A stretch of 64,000 nt of DNA from positions 1 through 64,000 of the forward strand of contig NZ_LFXL01000040.1 in the NCBI RefSeq assembly GCF_001270745.1, written 5' to 3'. This DNA is from Jiangella muralis (GTDB lineage Bacteria; Actinomycetota; Actinomycetes; Jiangellales; Jiangellaceae). Each line of letters opens with the position of its first letter. The stretch's first letter is position 1. The translations under genes were made by a program, and so were the position numbers. Below the pieces are notes generated by a model. That model did no database searches and was not told the origin of the DNA. It was given only the letters and a program-made list of their open reading frames with translations. Below, one piece after another: positions 58,140 through 64,000 of the stretch.

Positions 58140-59186
58140 ATGGCACGCCATTCCGTGACTGACGACACAGCGCCACTGGGTGTGATCATCGTCGGCGCCG
58201 GCTTCATCGCCGACCACCACGGCGCCGCGCTGCGCGGCAGCTCCCGCGCCCGTCTCGCCGGCATCGTCGACGTCGACGCGGGCCGCGCGAGCGCCGCCGC
58301 GACCGCCGCCGGCGGCGTGCCGTGGAGCACCGACCTCGCCGAGGCGCTGGCCCGTCCGGACGTCGGCGCGGCCATCGTGTGCACGCCGAACCTGACGCAC
58401 GAACCCATCGCACTCCAGATCGCCGCCGCTGGCAAGCACCTGCTGATGGAGAAGCCGCTCACCATCACGGTTCCGTCCGCCCGCGCGGTCGTCGAGGCGT
58501 TCGACGCCGCGGGCACGGTCGTGATGGCGGCGCACACGCACCGGTTCTACGACTACGCCCGGGCGGTGAACGACGCGATCGCCGGCGGCGCCGTCGGCCG
58601 GCCGGTGTTCGCCCGGCTGGCGCTGCTCGGCGGCTGGATCTGGCCGGACTGGCGGGCCTGGGTGCTCGACCCGGCCAAGTCCGGCGGGCACGCGCTGCAC
58701 AACGGCGTCCACCTGCTCGACCTCGTCAGCTGGTGGCTGCGCGACGAGCCGGTCTCCGTCTACGCGCGCGGCCGGGCGCAGACCGCCGCCGAGCTGCGCA
58801 TCTACGACTACCTGGAGATGCACGTGCGGTACGCCGGGGGCGCCGACGCCGTGTGCGAGATGAGCCGCGGCCACCGCCCGTCCACCCTCGACCGCCGCGA
58901 CGTGCTGGTCGCAGGCACCGACGGCGTGCTGCAGCTGCCGGCCGACGGCTGGGGCTCCACCGTCGTGACGGAGTCCGGGACGAGCCTGCTGCACCCGCAG
59001 GCCGCCAACGGGTTCGCCGTCCAGCTGGACGCCTGGCTGGACGCGATCGCCGATCCGGCCGCGGAGCGGGCGATGACCCCGGCCGACGCCGTCCGCGCGG
59101 TCGCCCTCGGCGTCGCCGCGGAGCTGTCCATCGAGCGCGGCGAACCGGTCACGCTGGACGAGGTCATGGGAGGGGTGCACGCATGA
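58140..59186 (+). CDS. Gfo/Idh/MocA-family oxidoreductase, first copy
   Basis: A 348-residue NAD(P)-dependent enzyme with Rossmann motif VGAGFIADHHGAAL and the catalytic lysine in 'LLMEKPLTI'. 'SGGHALHNGVHLLDLVSWWL' is the conserved active-site helix with a His/Asp pair. It would oxidise or epimerise a sugar or inositol-like ring at a hydroxyl. It is followed with a 4-base overlap by a second member. Probably translated without a leader. Confidence 0.9.
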   Translation: MARHSVTDDTAPLGVIIVGAGFIADHHGAALRGSSRARLAGIVDVDAGRASAAATAAGGVPWSTDLAEALARPDVGAAIVCTPNLTHEPIALQIAAAGKHLLMEKPLTITVPSARAVVEAFDAAGTVVMAAHTHRFYDYARAVNDAIAGGAVGRPVFARLALLGGWIWPDWRAWVLDPAKSGGHALHNGVHLLDLVSWWLRDEPVSVYARGRAQTAAELRIYDYLEMHVRYAGGADAVCEMSRGHRPSTLDRRDVLVAGTDGVLQLPADGWGSTVVTESGTSLLHPQAANGFAVQLDAWLDAIADPAAERAMTPADAVRAVALGVAAELSIERGEPVTLDEVMGGVHA

Positions 59187-60130
59187 GCGACACCACCCTC
59201 GGCGTGCTGCTGCTCGGCTCCGCCGGCCTGGGCGCCGACCAGGACCACCAGAGCACCATGTACCGGCCGGCGTTCGAGGCGCACCCCGGCTTCGAGGTCC
59301 GGCCCGACACGACCCGGCTCGACGACCCCGCCGTCGATGTCGTCAGCGTCTGCGTCGAGCCGGACCAGCGGGCCGACGCCGTCATCGCCGCCCTGCAGGC
59401 CGGCAAGCACGTGCTCGTCGACAAGCCGCTGGCGCTGACCGCGGCCGACGCGGCCAAGGTCGCCGCCGTCGCCGCCGAGACCGGCCGGGTCTGCCTGCCC
59501 GCGCACCACCAGCGGTTCCACCCGATGATCGCGGCCGCGCGCGGCGCCGTCGCCGGTGGGAAGGTCGGGCTGCCGTGGAACGTGCAGGCCGACTTCCTGG
59601 TCGCCGGCGGCACGCCGTCGCCGGCCGGCGAGCTGGCCAACTTCGCCGTCTACCCGCTCGACGTCGTGCTCGCGCTCACCGGGCTGCGGGTCCGCCGGGT
59701 CTTCGCGCGCCTCTCGACGCACTGGGGCGGCGGCGACGCGGACGACTTCGCGCTGCTCTTCCTCACCCACGAGAACGGCCTGACCAGCACGATCAGCGTC
59801 GGCCGGATTCGCGAGCTGGCCGATACCCGGCCGGCCGGACTCGCCGTGCACCGCTACCGCGTCAGCGGCTCGCACGGCGTCCTCGACATCGACGCCTCGC
59901 GCCCGGCTGTCGTCCTGCGCCGGGGCGAGGCGTCGAGCCAGACCTGGCACGGCCCCGGCACGGTGGACCGGCTGCTCGACGAGTTGCGCGCGGCCATCGT
60001 CGCGGGCCGCCCGAGCAGCCCGTCCGCCGCCGACGCCGTCCACGTCGCCGAGATCGTCGACGCGGCCCGCGCGTCGGCCGCGTCCGGAGCACCCGTCGAC
60101 CTCGCCACTGACAAGGAAGGCAGCCGATGA
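59183..60130 (+). CDS. Gfo/Idh/MocA-family oxidoreductase, second copy, shorter
   Basis: A 315-residue relative of the preceding enzyme, with 'LLLGSAGLGADQDHQ' where a GxGxxG is expected (here GSAGLG), and the catalytic lysine in 'VLVDKPLAL'. The early part between the fold start and 'PAVDVVSVCVEP' is short, so part of the nucleotide-binding fold looks trimmed. Active-site region: 'GELANFAVYPLDVVLALTG'. It may form a heteromer with the first copy or handle the next intermediate. The overlap with the FAH gene is four bases. Confidence 0.85.
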   Translation: MSDTTLGVLLLGSAGLGADQDHQSTMYRPAFEAHPGFEVRPDTTRLDDPAVDVVSVCVEPDQRADAVIAALQAGKHVLVDKPLALTAADAAKVAAVAAETGRVCLPAHHQRFHPMIAAARGAVAGGKVGLPWNVQADFLVAGGTPSPAGELANFAVYPLDVVLALTGLRVRRVFARLSTHWGGGDADDFALLFLTHENGLTSTISVGRIRELADTRPAGLAVHRYRVSGSHGVLDIDASRPAVVLRRGEASSQTWHGPGTVDRLLDELRAAIVAGRPSSPSAADAVHVAEIVDAARASAASGAPVDLATDKEGSR

Positions 60131-60999
60131 AGCTGGTCAGCTACACCCGCGACGGCGCGACCCGGCACGGGTACGTCGCCGACGAGGCCGCCGGCACCGT
60201 CGCCGAGCTCGGCGACGGCGACCTCGCCGCAGTGGTGGAGGCCGGCGCCGGCACCGACGCCGCCTGGCGGCCCGGCGACCCCGCCGGCACCCACCGGCTG
60301 GCCGATCTCGCCGTCCGCGCCCCGATCGCGCGCCCCACGAAGGTGCTCGCGGTGGCCGCGAACTACCAGGACCACGTCGCCGAGGGTGGCGGGAAGCCGC
60401 TGGACAAGACCACCCTGGCGCCGCGGCTGTTCCTCAAGCCGGGCACGTCCGTCGCCGACCCGGGCGCCGACATCGCCCTGCCGGCGATCAGCACCCAGGT
60501 CGACTGGGAGGCCGAGCTGGTCGTCGTCCTGGGCCGGGGCGGCCGGGACATCCCGGTGGAGAAGGCCCTGGACCACGTGGCGGGCTACGCCGTGGGCAAC
60601 GACGTGTCGGCCCGATCGGTCGACTACGGGTACCCGCGCGAAACCTCCTCACCGGCGGTCGGCTACTTCGACTGGCTGGCCGGCAAGTGGCCGGACGGCT
60701 TCGCACCGTACGGCCCCTACCTCGTCACGGCCGACGAGGTGCCCGACCCGCAGGACCTCGGCGTCGAGCTCGAGGTCAACGGCACGCTCCGGCAGAACGG
60801 GAGCACGGCCGGCATGATCTTCACCGTCGCCGAACTGGTCGCGTTCGCATCGCGGCTGATGACGCTCGAGCCCACCGACATCATCATGACCGGCACGCCG
60901 GCCGGTGTCGGTGCGGCATCGGGAACCTATCTGGCCGCGGGCGACGAGATGACGGTGCGCATCGCCGGCCTCGGCACCCTCACCAACCGCGTCGTCTGA
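60127..60999 (+). CDS. Fumarylacetoacetate hydrolase (FAH)-family enzyme
   Basis: A 290-residue enzyme. The C-terminal FAH domain begins 'KVLAVAANYQDHV' (residue about 76), with the metal-binding acidic residues in 'DWEAELVVVLGRGGRDI' and 'AGYAVGNDVSARSVDYG', and ends 'TPAGVGAASGTYLAAGDEMTV'. It hydrolyses or decarboxylates an oxo acid. In sugar-acid pathways such members cleave 2,4-diketo-3-deoxy acids, which suits the dehydratase and dehydrogenases of the island. Confidence 0.9.
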   Translation: MKLVSYTRDGATRHGYVADEAAGTVAELGDGDLAAVVEAGAGTDAAWRPGDPAGTHRLADLAVRAPIARPTKVLAVAANYQDHVAEGGGKPLDKTTLAPRLFLKPGTSVADPGADIALPAISTQVDWEAELVVVLGRGGRDIPVEKALDHVAGYAVGNDVSARSVDYGYPRETSSPAVGYFDWLAGKWPDGFAPYGPYLVTADEVPDPQDLGVELEVNGTLRQNGSTAGMIFTVAELVAFASRLMTLEPTDIIMTGTPAGVGAASGTYLAAGDEMTVRIAGLGTLTNRVV

Positions 61000-61060
61000 A
61001 CCCCCAACCACCACCCCCGCCGGGCCGGTCCCGGCCAGAACAGATCCCTGAGAGGTAGCT

Positions 61061-62713
61061 GTGAGACGTTCCCGAGCGCAACGCGCAGCCCTGATCTCCG
61101 CCGGCCTGTCCCTGATCCTCGCCGTCGCGGCCTGTTCGGATCCGACCCAGAGCGACGACACCGGCAACACCAGCGACGAGGGCACCGACGGCGCCGCCGC
61201 CGAGGACACCGCCCTCAACGCCTACCTGTACCAGGCGCCGAACTCCAACTGGAGCCCGATGGCGCCGGCGCACGGGCCGGACCAGGTCGTCATGAACCTC
61301 ATCTACGACTCGCTGCTGGGCGTGAACCCGGACTTCCAGCTGTACCCGCGGCTCGCGACCGGCCTGCCGGAGATCTCCGACGACGGTCTCACCATCACGT
61401 ACACCCTCCAGGAGGGGGTGACCTGGAGCGACGGCGAGCCGTTCACCGCCGAGGACGTCGTCTTCACGTACAACATGGTGGCCAACCCGGCGACCGGCAG
61501 CCCGTCGGCGGGCAAGTTCGCCGACGTCGCGGGCGCCGCCGAGGTGGCCGCCGGCACCGCCGAGACCGTCAGCGGCTTCACCGCGCCCGACGAGCACACC
61601 TTCCAGATCACGCTGACCAAGCCGAACATCGGCATCGTCGGCCTGACCGGCAACATTTTCATCATCCCGCAGCACGCACTGGCCGACGTGCCGGTCGACG
61701 AGATGGACACGACGGACTTCTTCACGAAGAGCCCGACGGTCGGCCTCGGCCCGTACGTCTTCCAGGAGTACAAGACCGACCAGTACGTCCACCTCGTCAA
61801 GAACCCGGCGTTCCGCGAGGGCGAGGTCGACATCGACGAGATCTACCTGCGCCCGGTGACGTCCGACGTCGCCACGGCCCAGCTGGGCACCGGCGAGATG
61901 GACCTGGCGCAGATCTCGCCGGCCGACCTCGAGACGGTCGAGGCTCTCGACGGCATCGAGGTGGCCTCCGGGCCGGGCGCCGGTTTCATCCGCACGTCGG
62001 TGAATCAGCAGAAGCCGTACCTCAAGGACGTCCGGCTGCGTCAGGCGATGCTGTACGCCGTCGACCGGCAGCAACTGATCGACGAGGCCCTCGGTGGCAA
62101 GGCACAGCCGGTGAACGCCAGCTTCATGACCGACGCGCTCCCGGACGACCTGGAGACCTACGACTACGACCCGGACAAGGCCCGCGAGCTGCTGGCCGAG
62201 ATGAACTGGGACCCCAACCAGGTCATCCAGCTCACCTGGATCCCGGGCCAGCGCGACCGCGACACCGCCGCCACCGTCCTGGAGGCGCAGCTCGGCGAGG
62301 TCGGCATCAAGCTCGAGCTGAACCAGGTCCAGCCCGGTGAGATGACCGACATGATGAACGCGCAGTCCTACGACATGACGCTCTACGGTGGCGGCAACTA
62401 CGCGACCGAGCCGTTCGCCGTCTACCCGATCGACAGCTGCTCCACCTGGTACCCGAACGGCGCCAACCTGTCGTTCTGGTGCAACGAGGAGTTCGACCGG
62501 CTCATGCTCGAGGCGAACGCGACGGTCGACGAGGCCGCCCGCTACGACCTCTTCCAGCAGGCCGCGCGGATCGAAAACGCCGAGGTGCCGATGATCTACC
62601 TGTACAACCCGGACACCATCTGGGCGCACACCGACCGGCTCCAGGGCTTCGAGCCGATGGGCGACCAGACGAACCCGTTCTGGAACGTCCAGGAGTGGTC
62701 CCTCGACAGCTAG
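61061..62713 (+). CDS. Family 5 (peptide/oligosaccharide-type) substrate-binding lipoprotein
   Basis: A 550-residue lipoprotein from GTG 61061, lipidated at Cys25 (ILAVAAC). It is a type II binding fold of the SBP_bac_5 family: 'TYTLQEGVTWSDGEPFTAEDVVFTYN', 'VGLGPYVFQEYK', 'RLRQAMLYAVDRQQLI', 'PDKARELLAEM'. These bind di- and oligopeptides, but many actinobacterial members bind oligosaccharides. It is followed by two permease genes with a strong hairpin in between. The location downstream of the oxidoreductases suggests that it brings in the island's substrate. Confidence 0.9.
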   Translation: MRRSRAQRAALISAGLSLILAVAACSDPTQSDDTGNTSDEGTDGAAAEDTALNAYLYQAPNSNWSPMAPAHGPDQVVMNLIYDSLLGVNPDFQLYPRLATGLPEISDDGLTITYTLQEGVTWSDGEPFTAEDVVFTYNMVANPATGSPSAGKFADVAGAAEVAAGTAETVSGFTAPDEHTFQITLTKPNIGIVGLTGNIFIIPQHALADVPVDEMDTTDFFTKSPTVGLGPYVFQEYKTDQYVHLVKNPAFREGEVDIDEIYLRPVTSDVATAQLGTGEMDLAQISPADLETVEALDGIEVASGPGAGFIRTSVNQQKPYLKDVRLRQAMLYAVDRQQLIDEALGGKAQPVNASFMTDALPDDLETYDYDPDKARELLAEMNWDPNQVIQLTWIPGQRDRDTAATVLEAQLGEVGIKLELNQVQPGEMTDMMNAQSYDMTLYGGGNYATEPFAVYPIDSCSTWYPNGANLSFWCNEEFDRLMLEANATVDEAARYDLFQQAARIENAEVPMIYLYNPDTIWAHTDRLQGFEPMGDQTNPFWNVQEWSLDS

Positions 62714-62721
62714 CGCGAGGA

Positions 62722-62756
62722 GTGTGGCGGGCGGGCGTGCGGCCCGCCCGCCACAC
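62722..62756 (+). terminator. Intercistronic hairpin after the binding-protein gene
   Basis: GTGTGGCGGGCGGGC (62722-62736) and its exact complement (62742-62756) enclose a 5-base loop. It sits between the lipoprotein stop and the permease ribosome site. It should limit read-through or protect the upstream message, as in the xylose-type operon at 11378. Confidence 0.7.
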
Positions 62757-62776
62757 CCCGGATGAGGAGGTGAGCG

Positions 62777-63736
62777 GTGGCGGCGTTCGTCGTCAGGCGG
62801 ATCCTGGTCAACATCGTGGTCTTCATGTTGATCGGGATCGGGGTGTTCCTGCTGGTCCGCGCGGCACCGGGCGACCCGGTGCGGATGATGATCAGTCCGG
62901 AGGACCTGCAGGAGGGCAGCGAGCAGTTCATCCAGGCCCGCCGTGCCGAGCTGGGGCTGGACGATCCGATCCTCGTGCAGTACGCCCGGTGGCTCCTGGA
63001 CGCGATCAGCGGCGACCTGGGCTCGTCGTTCCTCAACCGCGAGCCGGTCAGCGGCCTGCTGCTGGAACGGCTCGGCCCGACCGTCCTGCTGATGTCGACG
63101 GCGCTGGGCATCTCGCTGCTGATCGCGGTCCCGCTGGGCACCATCGCGGCGGTCCGCCGCAACACCGGCGTCGACTACGCCGCCGCGGCGCTCAGCCTCG
63201 GCGTCATCTCGGTGCCGTCGTTCTTCCTCGGCATCACCGCGATCTACGTCTTCTCGCTGCAACTGGGCTGGCTGCCGTCGTCGGGCATGTCCACGCCCGA
63301 CGGCGGAGGCGGCGCCGACGTCCTGAAACACCTGATCATGCCGGCGGCGATCCTCGGCCTGGCCGCCGCCGGACCGCTGACGCGCTACGTCCGCGGCAGC
63401 CTCATCGACGAACTGTCGGCCGACTACGTGCGCACCGCGGAGGCGAAGGGCGGCTCCCTGGCACGGGTGGTCAGCCGGCACGCGCTGCGCAACTCGCTGA
63501 TCCCGCTGATCACCATCGTGATGATCAACATCCCGCAGATGCTGGCCGGCGCCGTCGTGCTGGAGCAGGTGTTCGCCTGGCCGGGCATGGGCCAGCTCGC
63601 CGTACGGGCGGTGAACACCCAGGACTACCCGGTGATCGTCGGGTTCGCGCTGTACGTGGCCGCGTTGGTGCTGGTCTGCAACCTGGTCGCCGACATCGCG
63701 TACGCCGTCGTCGACCCGAGAGTGAAGGTGACATGA
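62777..63736 (+). CDS. ABC importer permease, DppB type
   Basis: A 319-residue membrane protein with six helices. It begins 'VRRILVNIVVFMLIGIGVFLLVRAAPGDPVR', has the signature EAA loop 'RTAEAKGGSLARVVSRHALRNSLIPLITI', and 'MLAGAVVLEQVFAWPGMGQLAVRAV'. It pairs with the gene starting at 63733 (ATGA overlap). Confidence 0.93.
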   Translation: MAAFVVRRILVNIVVFMLIGIGVFLLVRAAPGDPVRMMISPEDLQEGSEQFIQARRAELGLDDPILVQYARWLLDAISGDLGSSFLNREPVSGLLLERLGPTVLLMSTALGISLLIAVPLGTIAAVRRNTGVDYAAAALSLGVISVPSFFLGITAIYVFSLQLGWLPSSGMSTPDGGGGADVLKHLIMPAAILGLAAAGPLTRYVRGSLIDELSADYVRTAEAKGGSLARVVSRHALRNSLIPLITIVMINIPQMLAGAVVLEQVFAWPGMGQLAVRAVNTQDYPVIVGFALYVAALVLVCNLVADIAYAVVDPRVKVT

Positions 63737-64000
63737 GCGACCTGCGACCCTCCCTGGACGCCGCCGACGTCACCGCCGCTCAGGAGGCGGTGGCCGCCGG
63801 GCCGGGCACCGGCGGCCCGTCGTCCAGCCGTCGTTCGCCCCGGGCGATGGCGGCGCGCCGCTTCCGCCGTAACAAGGTGGCCGTCGGCGGCGCGATCTTC
63901 CTGCTGGTGCTGCTGGTCGTGGCGCTCCTCGCGCCGCTGATCGCGGGCCAGTCGCCGTACTCCGTCGACCTCGGCGCCATCCGGCAGCCGCCGTCGGCCG
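63733..64000 (+). CDS. ABC importer permease, DppC type (partial)
   Basis: Starts at ATG 63733 and runs past the right edge. It shows a hydrophilic N-terminus of about 40 residues (MSDLRPSLDAADV), then 'RRFRRNKVAVGGAIFLLVLLVVALLAPLIAG', the standard first helix of DppC-type permeases. The two ATPases are expected beyond the window. Confidence 0.9.
   Translation, partial: MSDLRPSLDAADVTAAQEAVAAGPGTGGPSSSRRSPRAMAARRFRRNKVAVGGAIFLLVLLVVALLAPLIAGQSPYSVDLGAIRQPPSA

Noticed and set aside
60980-63481. 833-codon minus-strand frame opposite the importer genes
   Set aside because: Opposite a canonical binding protein and permease with their own signals.

Overview
The window is very GC-rich by eye, has short intergenic gaps, many GTG starts and 4-base start/stop overlaps. 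It carries gene types typical of actinobacteria: a SARP/AfsR-like regulator, a baeRF protein, DrrAB-type exporters, GPP34 and a [3Fe-4S] ferredoxin P450 set. It most likely comes from the chromosome of a soil or plant-associated filamentous actinobacterium. A Jiangella-like host is only a guess. No rRNA, tRNA, CRISPR array, transposase or phage gene was seen.

Layout. 1-9.2 kb: housekeeping and stress genes (baeRF protein, dihydrofolate-reductase-like protein, AraC regulator, DUF1772 membrane protein, amidohydrolase, GMC oxidoreductase with a coupled TetR regulator, a DrrAB-type exporter with a palindromic operator, a VOC protein). 9.3-13.8 kb: a xylose-type ABC importer (binding lipoprotein, single-domain ATPase, permease) with a ROK regulator. 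14.1-19.4 kb: a second, paralogous importer whose only ATPase is fused to a GAF/histidine-kinase protein and is followed by an OmpR-type response regulator, apparently a transporter and two-component system built as one unit. 19.4-28.9 kb: small acidic repeat protein, APC permease, GPP34 protein, copper amine oxidase, secreted M64 peptidase, a gene-poor stretch with a long palindrome, Mug glycosylase, LysE exporter. 29-33.9 kb: a large SARP-NB-ARC-TPR regulator, EamA transporter, small membrane protein, Nudix hydrolase.

34-64 kb is a catabolic island. Its parts are: two leftward operons (sugar-acid dehydratase of the enolase superfamily, 2-hydroxyacid dehydrogenase, FAD/Fe-S oxidase; PIG-L protein and a D-serine/D-threonine-type PLP enzyme); a long rightward operon (two secreted propeller glycosidase-like proteins, a secreted alpha/beta hydrolase, DHDPS-family aldolase, 2-hydroxyacid dehydrogenase, P450, ferredoxin, ferredoxin reductase); a leftward pair (third propeller protein, amidohydrolase); an IclR regulator; a GSA-type aminotransferase; two Gfo/Idh/MocA oxidoreductases; an FAH-family hydrolase; and a dipeptide/oligosaccharide-type ABC importer that runs off the right edge.

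Four promoters of this island (36.1, 41.2 leftward, 41.2 rightward, 54.5 kb) have the same design: a TTGACA -35 box followed at once by a TGGMA-N5-TTCCR palindrome filling the 17-base spacer. A fifth palindrome lies at 58.05 kb. The shape matches the classical IclR box, so the IclR gene at 54.7 kb is the natural candidate regulator. The island probably captures and breaks down an unusual, perhaps O-methylated or otherwise ether-decorated, glycoside. A second oddity is a carbohydrate-binding-like module inserted inside two propeller proteins and inside the neighbouring alpha/beta hydrolase.
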